Below, piece after piece: positions 9,094 to 17,609 of a stretch of DNA of 64,000 bases. A program made the translations under genes and the position numbers. The stretch lies in assembly GCF_028743515.2 (NCBI RefSeq), contig NZ_CP117969.2, forward strand, positions 2,203,501-2,267,500, read 5' to 3'. The stretch is from Imtechella halotolerans (lineage in GTDB: Bacteria; Bacteroidota; Bacteroidia; Flavobacteriales; Flavobacteriaceae). The stretch's first letter is position 1. Each line of letters opens with the position of its first letter. The notes below the pieces were generated by a model that saw only the letters and a list, made by a program, of their open reading frames with translations, did not search any database and was not told the origin of the DNA.

Positions 9094-12000
9094 ATGAGAA
9101 CTGTAATATTCTACTTTATTACTCTGTTGAGTACATTCTCGTGGTCGCAAACACAGAATATTACATATTCTATCTCTCCTGCTACCTTCAATGAAACCGA
9201 TGAAATTACATTAACATTTAATGGTAACAGTATTAATGAATCTATTTGGGGCGTAACTGGAAATGCTTTATATCTTTGGGCTTGGTCTCTTGATACTAAC
9301 TTATCCAATTCTAAGGATTGCCCAACAAATGGTACTTGGGAAGCTTCAAATGAAACTAATAGACTCACCTATAACGCGCAAAATGACACTTATTCAATAT
9401 CCTTCTCTCCAGTTACTTTCTTTAATCGTAATGGTCTTGGTAGAATAGGATTTTTACTTAAAGCAAAAAATGGTTCAGGAGACAAAAAGTCCCAAGATAT
9501 TACAATAGATGTTGGAATTTTCCAACTAACACTTAGCGAGCCAACTGAGAATACCATTGTTATTAACCAGGGGCAAATTTTGAACATTTCTGCTACAACA
9601 ACGATGCCTGCAAATTTTGAGCTTATAGCAAATGAATCCAGCATATATACGCTTTCAGAATCCACCGCTTTTAATTACACCTACCCCATTACTCAAAATA
9701 CCAATTTCACGCTTAATTCCACACATGATTCCCAAACCATTACACGTTTATTCAAAGCAATCATAAAACCAACCGTAACAGAAGAATCACTTCCTCCTGG
9801 GTTAAATGACGGGATCAACTACCATCTTAATGACCCATCAAAAGTTACACTGGTATTATATGCCCCGTATAAAGAATTTGTTCATGTTATTGGAGATTTC
9901 AATAATTGGGAAATAGACAATGCATTTTTATTGAAAAAGGATAGTGCAAAAGATCGGTTTTGGATAGAACTTACTTCACTAACACCACAGCAAAAACACT
10001 TATTTCAATACCTAGTTGAATTTGAAATTAATATTGCAGACCCCTATTCAACAACTATACTTGATGAGTATAATGATACCTATATAAATGAAATTACCTA
10101 TCCCAATCTCCCTATTTATCCAAAAGGTAAAACAACGGAAGCTGTATCCGTATTTAGCACGGGAGAGGTCCCATACAATTGGAAAACAACCAACTTTCAA
10201 AAACCTTCGCGCGACAATCTAGTAATATATGAATTACTTATAAGAGATTTTGATCTACTCCATAGTTTTGATGCAGTCAAGGCTCGATTAGATTATCTTC
10301 AAAATTTAGGTATTAATGCCATTGAATTACTTCCAGTTAGTGAATTTGATGGTAATGAAAGTTGGGGCTATAATCCTTCATTTCATATGGCACTTGATAA
10401 GTATTATGGCACTACAAATGCTTTCAAAAGCCTAATAGATGAATGTCATTCAAGAGGTATTGCTGTTATTCTTGATGTTGTTTATAATCACGCCTCAGGT
10501 CAACATCCATATTTTAGGCTATGGAACGACAGTAATGGTGGATTAGAAGGTAAACCCACCTCTGAAAATCCATTTTTCAATATTGAAGCAAAACACTCCT
10601 ACAGTGTTTTTAATGATTTCAATCATCAATCAGAGGCCACTCAAGATTATGTTGAACGTACTATAAAATATTGGATTGAAGAATATAAAATTGATGGATT
10701 TCGTTGGGATCTTACTAAAGGATTTACCCAAAACTGTGTTGGAAGCACTCAAGAAATCTGTACCAACGCTTACAATGCTGATCGTGTAGAGGTTCTAAAA
10801 TCTTATGCAGATTATCAATGGGAGTTAGACCCTTTCTTTTACGTAATTTTTGAACATTTAGGTGTAGGAGGGTCTGCCGATGAAGAAACCGAATGGGCCA
10901 ATTACAGATTATCTGAAGGCAAAGGAATAATGCTCTGGAATAACTTTAATCATCAGTACAACGAAGCGACTATGGGGTATCACGCCAATAATGGCTCCAA
11001 CTTTTCTACAATATCTTATAAAGACAGAGGTTGGTTATCACCTTCAAACATAAGTTATATGGAAAGTCACGATGAAGAGCGACTAATGTATAAGACCCTT
11101 AACTTTGGTAATAGCAACTCTAATTATAATACCAAAAATGAAGCTACGGCTCTGAAGAGAATGCAACAAGCTGCCGCCTTTTTCTTTACAATTCCTGGAC
11201 CAAAAATGATATGGCAATTTGGAGAACTAGGCTTTGATTATTCTATTGAATATAATGGTCGAGTAGGAAACAAGCCGATTCGTTGGGATTACATTGAAGA
11301 TTCTGAAAGAAGGGCTTTGTATGATGTTTATTCGAATTTAATTAAATTAAAATTAGGAGAACCCATTTTTCGTGCAACAGATTTTACTATTAATGCAGGT
11401 GATGAAAATGGGCTTAAAACCGTACATCTAACTTTGCCATCAGCAAATGAAGGAGAACTGGCTAATGTAACCATCATTGGTAATTTTGGAATAACTACCC
11501 AACAAATTAATCCAAACTTTCAAAAGGAGGGTATTTGGTACAATATTTTGGACGGAAATAGAAGATTTGTAGTGTCAAATTCGACTGCAAGTATTGTATT
11601 GCAACCTGGAGAATATAGAATATATGGAGACCAACCCTCTGCATTATTCCCAGATCTCAATATACCTGATCAAGATTATGATGGAATAGCTGATGCAGAT
11701 GATTTGTGCCCAGACACACCATTAGGGTCAATGGTAGACATTTATGGTTGTACGGTTTATACACTCCCATCAAACAACTTCCAAATTTCTGTTACTAATG
11801 AAACGTGCCGTACAGCAAATAATGGAAAAATAAATGTCAATGTAGACGAGAAGTACAATTATAAACTTTCAATCCATGGCCCCAATAACTTTTACAATAC
11901 TTTCAGTTTTAACACCCTAAACTGGTCATTAGATGGTTTATTCTCGGGTATATATACCCTATGTTTCACAATAGATGAACATTCAGATTTTGAGCAGTGT

Positions 12001-12480
12001 TTTACAGTTCAAATTTCGGAACCGGAAGATCTTTCTGTATTTACATCCACAAAATTTGATGAACATTCTGCTTCATTGACTATGAGTGGTGCAAATCGCT
12101 TTTTGGTAACACTTAATGGCATAACAACAGAAACAAGTGAACAAAAAATTACCTTACAGCTTAAAAATGGCCTAAACACTATAAAAGTAAGTACAGGGAT
12201 AGATTGCCAAGGAATTTATGAAAAGTCCATTTTTATACAAAATAAAATTGATTATTACCCGAATCCAGCAACCGATAAACTTATTGTAAAACTAAATAAT
12301 GAAGATAGAATAGTAGACGTACTAATCAGTAGTCTAGAAGGTAAAATAATGTACCTAAAAACTATGGAAATTCAAGGAAATACGCTAGAAATTCCAATGC
12401 AGCAACTTGCTCCAGGCAATTATTTTATTTCATTAAAGGGTATCCTCACCGACAAAACGCTAAAAATTGTTATAAAATGA
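9094..12480 (+). CDS. secreted GH13 alpha-amylase family enzyme with type IX secretion domain
   Basis: 1128 residues. A signal peptide (about 1-18, STFSWS-Q) precedes an N-terminal beta-sandwich module, a CBM48/E-set module (VIGDFNNWEID, around 266) and a GH13 TIM barrel from about 375. Catalytic residues are visible: nucleophile Asp539 (GFRWDLTKG), acid/base Glu587 (IFEHLG) and transition-state Asp660 (MESHDEERL). After the barrel there is a thrombospondin-3-like calcium segment (DQDYDGIADADDLCPDTP, about 855-880) and a T9SS type A sorting domain (from about 1053, YYPNPATDKL to LAPGNYFISLKG). It should cut alpha-glucan outside the cell. The CBM48-barrel arrangement resembles pullulanase/branching-type GH13 enzymes, so alpha-1,6 activity is possible. 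Unlike SusG it has no lipobox. Confidence 0.92.
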   Translation: MRTVIFYFITLLSTFSWSQTQNITYSISPATFNETDEITLTFNGNSINESIWGVTGNALYLWAWSLDTNLSNSKDCPTNGTWEASNETNRLTYNAQNDTYSISFSPVTFFNRNGLGRIGFLLKAKNGSGDKKSQDITIDVGIFQLTLSEPTENTIVINQGQILNISATTTMPANFELIANESSIYTLSESTAFNYTYPITQNTNFTLNSTHDSQTITRLFKAIIKPTVTEESLPPGLNDGINYHLNDPSKVTLVLYAPYKEFVHVIGDFNNWEIDNAFLLKKDSAKDRFWIELTSLTPQQKHLFQYLVEFEINIADPYSTTILDEYNDTYINEITYPNLPIYPKGKTTEAVSVFSTGEVPYNWKTTNFQKPSRDNLVIYELLIRDFDLLHSFDAVKARLDYLQNLGINAIELLPVSEFDGNESWGYNPSFHMALDKYYGTTNAFKSLIDECHSRGIAVILDVVYNHASGQHPYFRLWNDSNGGLEGKPTSENPFFNIEAKHSYSVFNDFNHQSEATQDYVERTIKYWIEEYKIDGFRWDLTKGFTQNCVGSTQEICTNAYNADRVEVLKSYADYQWELDPFFYVIFEHLGVGGSADEETEWANYRLSEGKGIMLWNNFNHQYNEATMGYHANNGSNFSTISYKDRGWLSPSNISYMESHDEERLMYKTLNFGNSNSNYNTKNEATALKRMQQAAAFFFTIPGPKMIWQFGELGFDYSIEYNGRVGNKPIRWDYIEDSERRALYDVYSNLIKLKLGEPIFRATDFTINAGDENGLKTVHLTLPSANEGELANVTIIGNFGITTQQINPNFQKEGIWYNILDGNRRFVVSNSTASIVLQPGEYRIYGDQPSALFPDLNIPDQDYDGIADADDLCPDTPLGSMVDIYGCTVYTLPSNNFQISVTNETCRTANNGKINVNVDEKYNYKLSIHGPNNFYNTFSFNTLNWSLDGLFSGIYTLCFTIDEHSDFEQCFTVQISEPEDLSVFTSTKFDEHSASLTMSGANRFLVTLNGITTETSEQKITLQLKNGLNTIKVSTGIDCQGIYEKSIFIQNKIDYYPNPATDKLIVKLNNEDRIVDVLISSLEGKIMYLKTMEIQGNTLEIPMQQLAPGNYFISLKGILTDKTLKIVIK

Positions 12481-13193
12481 TGATCAACATAAAACATTTA
12501 AAGCATATAACAATTTTAAGTTTTATACTCCTAATATTTGGGTGTAGTAATGATAGTGAAGTTGAAAGTCCTAATTCTACAAGCACTCCTGAAGCAGCAA
12601 TTTTAGAAGTTCCTAACAACAACGAAATTTGTCTTACCGGCAAATCACTTAATGCTACACAAAGTACAGTAACATTTATTTGGCAGGCTGCAAAATACGC
12701 CACCACTTATGATTTAATAATCAAAAATCTAAAATCTATGCAAACCTCAACTTATACGAGCAATTCGACGTTTAAGGAGGTAACTCTACTCAAGGGAGAG
12801 CCCTATTCTTGGTGGGTGGTTTCTAAATCTGATAATACACCTAAATCAGAACAGAGTTCCGTATGGAAATTTTATTTGGCAAATGATGGAATTCCAGTTT
12901 ACGCGCCTTTCCCAGCAACGATCATATATCCAACTTCAGGACATACGATTAATGCATGGAATGGCAATATATACTTGGAATGGGAGGCAATTGATGTAGA
13001 TGATGACATTATTGGTTACGATGTTTATTTTGACACTGAAAATGGAAGTACAATAATGGTAGAAAACCATCCAAATAAAAAACTAGAAAATATTAGCGTG
13101 GAATCAAATACCATTTACTATTGGAAAATAATTACTAAGGACAAGAGTGGGAACTCCTCTTCATCAGCTGTATACACCTTCAAAGTCCAATAA
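12477..13193 (+). CDS. lipoprotein of unknown function in the sus operon (fibronectin-III-like)
   Basis: 238 residues; its ATG overlaps the amylase stop (ATGA), which implies translational coupling. The lipoprotein signal ends IFGC (Cys23). The mature part looks like two fibronectin-III/Ig-like beta-sandwich domains (about 40-140 and 145-238), with tryptophan-rich strands such as VTFIWQAAKYATTYDLII, PYSWWVVSKSD, IYLEWEAIDVDDDIIGYDVYFD and TIYYWKI. I do not recognise a named family. Position suggests a surface glycan-binding protein or a partner that retains the secreted amylase; that is inference. No catalytic motif is visible. Confidence 0.75.
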   Translation: MMINIKHLKHITILSFILLIFGCSNDSEVESPNSTSTPEAAILEVPNNNEICLTGKSLNATQSTVTFIWQAAKYATTYDLIIKNLKSMQTSTYTSNSTFKEVTLLKGEPYSWWVVSKSDNTPKSEQSSVWKFYLANDGIPVYAPFPATIIYPTSGHTINAWNGNIYLEWEAIDVDDDIIGYDVYFDTENGSTIMVENHPNKKLENISVESNTIYYWKIITKDKSGNSSSSAVYTFKVQ

Positions 13194-13521
13194 GAATGTA
13201 TTTAATTGAAAGAACTTCTTTATATAATAACTTTTTTCACATGTAGTACTGATAACAAAAATGTTATTATTTCCAAACTATAAGAGTAGTTAAAGAAATA
13301 GTATTAGAAACAATAAAACAAAGCTCATTGAAATAAAACCCGTGTTAACAATTGATAGCGGGGCGATAGATTTTGACGAAAATCAATATACTTTTTAGAC
13401 TAATTCTTTCGATATATATTTATTACACTAATGACCTTAGACAACCTTAATAAGTTACCATAATGTACTTTCAAGGAACAATAACATAACAAATTACCCT
13501 TGTAAACTGAAAAAGTAATTA
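13194..13521. other. intergenic region, no gene seen
   Basis: 328 bp between the convergent ends of the sus operon and the ferredoxin gene. It is very AT-rich. I find no convincing small gene, RNA or perfect hairpin terminator. Confidence 0.5.
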
Positions 13522-13851
13522 TTATGCCTCAGGAGCTAATTCTAGTTCTAGGCCTTCCAGTTCCTGGGTAAGATGAATCTGACAACCAAGCCTACTATTA
13601 TCTTTTACATTAAAAGCTTCCCAAAGCATGGCCTCCTCATCAGGAGTCTTCTCAGGAAGTTCATGAGATGAAGTCACATAACATTGACAAGAAGCGCACA
13701 TCGCCATACCTCCACAGATACCTATAGTTCCTTCAGGAGCCAATTCATAGGCTCTCACAAGCTCCATAATATTCATGTTCATATCGGTTGGTGCTTGAAC
13801 TTCATGCACGACCCCTTCTCTATCGGTTATTTTAATACTGATATCTGACAT
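13522..13851 (-). CDS. [2Fe-2S] ferredoxin (adrenodoxin type)
   Basis: 109 residues. Cluster ligands are in the order Cys46, Cys52, Cys55 (GICGGMAMCASC) and Cys90 (RLGCQIH), matching the C-x5-C-x2-C-x34-C spacing of vertebrate/bacterial-type [2Fe-2S] ferredoxins, with an extra Cys57. It is a soluble electron carrier of about 12 kDa. It is the last gene of a same-strand group with a ferredoxin-NADP reductase (66 bp upstream), NifU and Mrp, so the reductase is its likely electron donor. Bacteroidota often encode this ferredoxin beside the TrxR-type reductase. Downstream acceptor is unknown. Confidence 0.92.
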   Translation of the reverse strand: MSDISIKITDREGVVHEVQAPTDMNMNIMELVRAYELAPEGTIGICGGMAMCASCQCYVTSSHELPEKTPDEEAMLWEAFNVKDNSRLGCQIHLTQELEGLELELAPEA

Positions 13852-13917
13852 CTTCCGGAATTTAAAAATGCAAAAATACGTGAGATAATGCTACTATTCT
13901 ATAAAAAAAGTAGATTA

Positions 13918-14970
13918 TTATTCAATTGATTTAACGACAGCCTTTGGTGCTTCCTTTCTGGTACCATCAAAACCGTCAATACCACTAACAGTTGTATACT
14001 TTAATACGTATTTTTTTCCAGGATTAATTATTTGATATGCAGCTTGGCACATGAGTGTGGCCTCGTGAAATCCACATAAAATCAATTTCAATTTTCCAGG
14101 GTAAGTATTTACATCTCCAATTGCAAATATACCTGGAATATTAGTTTGATAATCAAGTGCATTATTTACTTTAATTGCATTTTTTTCTATTTCAAGCCCC
14201 CAATCGCCAATAGGTCCTAATTTTGGCGCTAGTCCAAACAATGGGATAAAGAAATCCGTTTCAAGAATAGAAGTTTCCCCTTCCTTTTCTATAGTAACAG
14301 AATTTAAGGTTTTATCACCATTTAGAGACACCACTTCAGCCGGTGTTATTAAATTAATTTTTCCGGCCTTTTTTAATTCTTGTACTTTATCAACAGAATC
14401 AAGGGCACCTCTGAATTCATTTCTTCGATGTACAAGGGTTACTTGTGAGGCAACGTCAGACAAGAAAATACTCCAATCTAAAGCAGAGTCCCCCCCTCCT
14501 GAAATAACAACTCTCTTACCCCTAAAGAGTTCAGGGTTTTTGATAAAATACTCTACCCCATTCTCTTCATAAAACTCCAAATTGTCTAAAATAGGTTTTC
14601 TAGGCTCAAAACTCCCTAGTCCTCCAGCAATTGCAACAACTCGAGCATGATGCTTGGTTCCCTTATTAGTGGTTACTATAAAACTACCATCTTCTAATTT
14701 TTCAATAGTCTCTGCACGTTCACCCAAGGTGAATCCAGGTTCAAACTGCTTGCATTGCTCCATTAAATTATCTACTAAATCACCAGCTAGAACTTCCGGA
14801 AATCCGGGAATATCATAAATTGGTTTTTTTGGATAAATCTCTGCACATTGTCCACCAGGCTGAGGTAGCGCATCAATAAGATGGCATTTAAGTTTCAACA
14901 ATCCGGCCTCAAAAACGGCAAAAAGCCCAGTTGGACCGGCTCCTATAATGAGTATATCAGTTTTAATCAT
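13918..14970 (-). CDS. ferredoxin-NADP+ reductase, thioredoxin-reductase-like type
   Basis: 350 residues with two Rossmann folds: FAD-binding GAGPTG (residues 10-15, IIGAGPTGLFAVFEAGL) and NADPH-binding GGGDSALDW (about 158-166), plus the C-terminal FAD motif IPGIFAIGDVNTYPGK. It lacks the redox CxxC of true thioredoxin reductases in the second domain, which places it with the TrxR-like ferredoxin/flavodoxin-NADP reductases of Bacilli and Chlorobi. It would reduce the adjacent ferredoxin with NADPH in the cytoplasm. It is flanked by nifU-like (upstream) and ferredoxin (downstream) genes. Confidence 0.9.
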   Translation of the reverse strand: MIKTDILIIGAGPTGLFAVFEAGLLKLKCHLIDALPQPGGQCAEIYPKKPIYDIPGFPEVLAGDLVDNLMEQCKQFEPGFTLGERAETIEKLEDGSFIVTTNKGTKHHARVVAIAGGLGSFEPRKPILDNLEFYEENGVEYFIKNPELFRGKRVVISGGGDSALDWSIFLSDVASQVTLVHRRNEFRGALDSVDKVQELKKAGKINLITPAEVVSLNGDKTLNSVTIEKEGETSILETDFFIPLFGLAPKLGPIGDWGLEIEKNAIKVNNALDYQTNIPGIFAIGDVNTYPGKLKLILCGFHEATLMCQAAYQIINPGKKYVLKYTTVSGIDGFDGTRKEAPKAVVKSIE

Positions 14971-15010
14971 TTTTTATTGCTTTGGGTTCCCAAAGGATTA
15001 GTAGCGTATA

Positions 15011-15250
15011 TTATGATACGTTTATGACAGTTTCAATTTGCGGAGCATATTTTTTAATAGTCATTTCCACCCCACTTCGTAAAGTCATCTGATTTACGCT
15101 GCAGGCCACACAAGCACCTTCTAATCGCACTCGTACCAACTTTCCATCTTCAATGCCTACTAAAGAAATATTTCCACCATCGCTCTCCAAAAAGGGGCGA
15201 ATTTCATTTAACGCTTTCTCTACGTTTAGTTTTAATTCCTCTGCTGTCAT
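15011..15250 (-). CDS. NifU-domain Fe-S cluster scaffold/carrier (Nfu)
   Basis: 79 residues, essentially only the C-terminal NifU domain: (I/V)RPFLESDGGNISLVGIEDG followed by the cluster-binding CxxC, Cys47-Val-Ala-Cys50 in GACVACSVNQMTL. It assembles or carries a [4Fe-4S] cluster bridging a dimer and hands it to apoproteins. It lies 26 bp downstream of the mrp gene and upstream of the ferredoxin reductase gene on the same strand. Length is normal for a minimal Nfu. Confidence is high because the motif is diagnostic. Confidence 0.93.
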   Translation of the reverse strand: MTAEELKLNVEKALNEIRPFLESDGGNISLVGIEDGKLVRVRLEGACVACSVNQMTLRSGVEMTIKKYAPQIETVINVS

Positions 15251-15276
15251 AGCTACTATGTTTTGGAAACTTTCTA

Positions 15277-16404
15277 TTATTTTTTAACCGCTGAACAGCC
15301 TGCCATTGTTGTAATTTTAATAGCTTCTGTTGCAGGTAAGCTTTCATTACGAGAAACTACCTCCTGAACTACATTACGTGTAATTTCTTCAAATGCAGTC
15401 TCCAAGGATGTTTCAATCTGTAAAGCAGCAGGCCTTCCTACATCTCCCGCCTCACGAATACTTTGTACCAACGGCAACTCCCCTAAAAATGGTACTTCTA
15501 AATCCAAGGCTAAGTTTCGAGCACCTTCCTTCCCAAAGATATAGTATTTATTTTGGGGAAGTTCTTCCGGTGTAAAATAAGCCATATTCTCTATGATACC
15601 CAGGACTGGTACATTGATAGCGTCTTGTTGAAACATGGCTACACCCTTCCGAGCATCTGCCAATGCAACATTTTGTGGGGTACTAACAACTACTGCCCCA
15701 GTAATAGGTAGGGATTGCATAATACTTAGGTGAATATCTCCTGTACCTGGAGGCAAATCAATAAGTAGAAAATCCAATTCTCCCCAAGCAGCATCAAAAA
15801 TCATCTGATTTAAAGCTTTAGCCGCCATAGGTCCCCTCCAAACTACTGCCTGATTAGGTTGAGTAAAAAATCCTATGGATAGAATTTTAACTCCATAATT
15901 TTCAACAGGCTTCATTTTTGATTTACCATCAACAGTAACCGAGAGTGGTTTCTCCTGCGACACATCAAACATGATAGGGGCTGAAGGCCCATAAATATCA
16001 GCATCAAGTAAGCCTACTGTAAAACCCATCTTAGCCAATGTAACGGCTAAATTAGATGTGACTGTAGACTTTCCAACACCACCTTTACCTGAGGCGACTG
16101 CAATTATATTTTTAATTCCAGGAATTGCTTTCCCTTTTATCTCAGGCTTTTCAGGAGTTTCTACCTTTACATTTACCTTAATTTTTGCCTTTTCATATAC
16201 CTCTCGGTGGATTGCTTTCATGATTTCCACCTCAGTACGTTTTTTAGCTTGAAGACTTGGATTATTGATAACCACATCAACTACCACTTCATCTCCGAAT
16301 GTCATTATATTTTGCACTACGCCACTTTCTACCATGTTTTTTCCTTCGCCCGGCGCAGTAATCTTCTCTAAGGCTTTAAGTATATCTTTACGATCAAGTT
16401 TCAT
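15277..16404 (-). CDS. Mrp/NBP35-family Fe-S carrier P-loop ATPase
   Basis: 375 residues. An N-terminal MIP18/DUF59-like domain (about 5-80) precedes the deviant Walker A GKGGVGKS (106-113) of ParA/MinD-type ATPases, then DADIYGPS and LIDLPPGTGD. The family (Mrp, ApbC, Nbp35, Ind1) transfers Fe-S clusters to apoproteins. The usual cluster-binding CxxC after the ENM motif is absent: ENMAYFTPEELPQNKYYIFG stands where enterobacterial proteins have a Cys pair, and the only cysteine is Cys371 near the C-terminus (MAGCSAVKK). The genes for Nfu, ferredoxin reductase and ferredoxin follow on the same strand. Confidence 0.9.
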   Translation of the reverse strand: MKLDRKDILKALEKITAPGEGKNMVESGVVQNIMTFGDEVVVDVVINNPSLQAKKRTEVEIMKAIHREVYEKAKIKVNVKVETPEKPEIKGKAIPGIKNIIAVASGKGGVGKSTVTSNLAVTLAKMGFTVGLLDADIYGPSAPIMFDVSQEKPLSVTVDGKSKMKPVENYGVKILSIGFFTQPNQAVVWRGPMAAKALNQMIFDAAWGELDFLLIDLPPGTGDIHLSIMQSLPITGAVVVSTPQNVALADARKGVAMFQQDAINVPVLGIIENMAYFTPEELPQNKYYIFGKEGARNLALDLEVPFLGELPLVQSIREAGDVGRPAALQIETSLETAFEEITRNVVQEVVSRNESLPATEAIKITTMAGCSAVKK

Positions 16405-16450
16405 TATATATTGCTATTCTTGCTCTTTAGTTTAAATTGATTCTAAATTG

Positions 16451-16486
16451 CAAAGATACGAGTTACAACTTAGATACTAAAACAAA
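16451..16486 (-). promoter_or_regulatory. candidate promoter of the mrp-nifU group
   Basis: On the minus strand TATCTTTG (16451-16458) matches the Bacteroidota -7 box TAnnTTTG. A TTTG (16483-16486) lies 24 bp upstream, slightly longer than the usual 17-23 bp spacing. The transcript would start about 40 bases before the mrp start codon. Confidence 0.35.
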
Positions 16487-16582
16487 CTTATTGAACATTT
16501 TGATTCAAATATAAATACAACTTATGATGCTCATTTTGCATATACCATTAATATCCAGCAGGTAAAATTCAAGGTTTCTAGC

Positions 16583-16648
16583 ATGAAATACGGCACCACC
16601 AAACAGATCTTATTATTAGGAAAATCATTAAGTTATATTTTCAACTAA
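16583..16648 (+). CDS. putative small ORF, 21 residues
   Basis: ATG at 16583 and TAA at 16646-16648 encode a 21-residue peptide (MKYGTTKQILLLGKSLSYIF followed by Asn). It has a basic N-terminus (K2, K7) and a hydrophobic, potentially amphipathic remainder (ILLLGKSLSYIF). It is the only meaningful reading in the 250-bp gap between mrp and the alkyltransferase-like gene and lies on the opposite strand to both. It ends 6 bp before the 3' end of the neighbouring minus-strand gene. No promoter box is clear. It may be chance; conservation would decide. Confidence 0.25.
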   Translation: MKYGTTKQILLLGKSLSYIFN

Positions 16649-16654
16649 AAATAG

Positions 16655-16978
16655 TTAAGAAGAAGGATCCCAAAAATGTTTTTCAAAATCAATCACTTGA
16701 TTATTCTTCACCTTAATGCCTTCATTTTCCAAAAGTTGCTGCATAAGTTGACTCCCTTCAAAATGAAACTTTCCAGTAAGCATTCCATTTCTATTTACCA
16801 CTCTATGAGCTGGGATATCTTGCATACCATGTGATGCATTCATGGCATAGCCAACCATCCTTGCAGACCTACTAGAACCTAAAGCTTTGGCAATTGCACC
16901 GTAAGATGTGACACGGCCAAAAGGAATGCAACGGACAATGGAATACACCTTATCGAAAAAAGACTGACTTTCACTCAT
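16655..16978 (-). CDS. alkyltransferase-like protein (MGMT family without catalytic Cys)
   Basis: 107 residues matching the DNA-binding C-terminal domain of O6-alkylguanine-DNA alkyltransferases: VRCIPFGRVTSYGAIAKALG, SARMVGYAMN and the active-site region IPAHRVVNRNG. The catalytic PCHR is PAHR here (Ala57), so it cannot accept an alkyl group. That is typical of alkyltransferase-like (ATL) proteins, which bind alkylated guanine and recruit nucleotide excision repair. It overlaps the upstream lysE-type gene by 8 bp, in a three-gene overlapping operon trmB-lysE-atl. Confidence 0.9.
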   Translation of the reverse strand: MSESQSFFDKVYSIVRCIPFGRVTSYGAIAKALGSSRSARMVGYAMNASHGMQDIPAHRVVNRNGMLTGKFHFEGSQLMQQLLENEGIKVKNNQVIDFEKHFWDPSS

Positions 16979-17609
16979 CGAATTTATAAAATATCCGAAT
17001 AAAGGTAATAATTACTAACAATAGCATTAAAACACTCATAATATAATCTGAATGCCTTGAGAATCTATCCGTTTTAGATTCTAATTTATCAAAATACACC
17101 ACATACATATAAAGCATTGAAAACGTTCCCATACCAGCTGCCATTACAAAAATTAGAACATCAAGTACCTTAAACTGTATCCATCCTGATACGTTCCACG
17201 CAGCATGCAACCCACTAAAATAGGGAATCGGAAGTACATTAACTGTAGAAAGTAACATCCCCTTATAAAAGGAACTTTTTTTACTTACTTGTACAACTTT
17301 CATTTTTTTGTTTCGCCGTTTACGAGCAACTACAAAAAAATAAATAGCAAAAAAACTAAAAACAATTACAGCAATTTTTAATAAAACATCTATTACAAAT
17401 GGGTTATTGAACAAATATTTGGAAATATGAACTGCCAAATACGCTTGGATCATCACCACTATTGCTGCACCAACTGCAAATAGAATTCCGTTGAGCTTTC
17501 CTTTGGTAGCACTTGTCTTCGCCGCTGTAAGATTTATAAGCCCCGGAGGCACTACTCCCATCAAAGCAGCTGAAAACGTAACAAAAAATAGTATTATTAA
17601 ATGCGTCAT
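16971..17609 (-). CDS. LysE family translocator
   Basis: 212 residues with about six hydrophobic segments and the LysE-family N-terminal signature FFVTFSAALMGVVPPGLINLTAAKTSATKG. Family members export amino acids or other small solutes across the inner membrane. The central basic loop (VARKRRNKKMKVVQVSKKSS, about 95-114) and the middle segment VLPIPYFSGLH are typical of the Bacteroidota branch. It overlaps trmB by 4 bp upstream and the alkyltransferase-like gene by 8 bp downstream, so it is translationally coupled to both. Substrate cannot be read from the sequence. Confidence 0.85.
   Translation of the reverse strand: MTHLIILFFVTFSAALMGVVPPGLINLTAAKTSATKGKLNGILFAVGAAIVVMIQAYLAVHISKYLFNNPFVIDVLLKIAVIVFSFFAIYFFVVARKRRNKKMKVVQVSKKSSFYKGMLLSTVNVLPIPYFSGLHAAWNVSGWIQFKVLDVLIFVMAAGMGTFSMLYMYVVYFDKLESKTDRFSRHSDYIMSVLMLLLVIITFIRIFYKFDE

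Noticed and set aside
9094-12480. Amylase as a SusG-type surface lipoprotein
   Set aside because: The signal peptide has no lipobox Cys, and a clear type IX secretion sorting domain is at the C-terminus.
13918-14970. Thioredoxin reductase
   Set aside because: The redox CxxC between the two Rossmann domains is absent, and a ferredoxin gene is adjacent.
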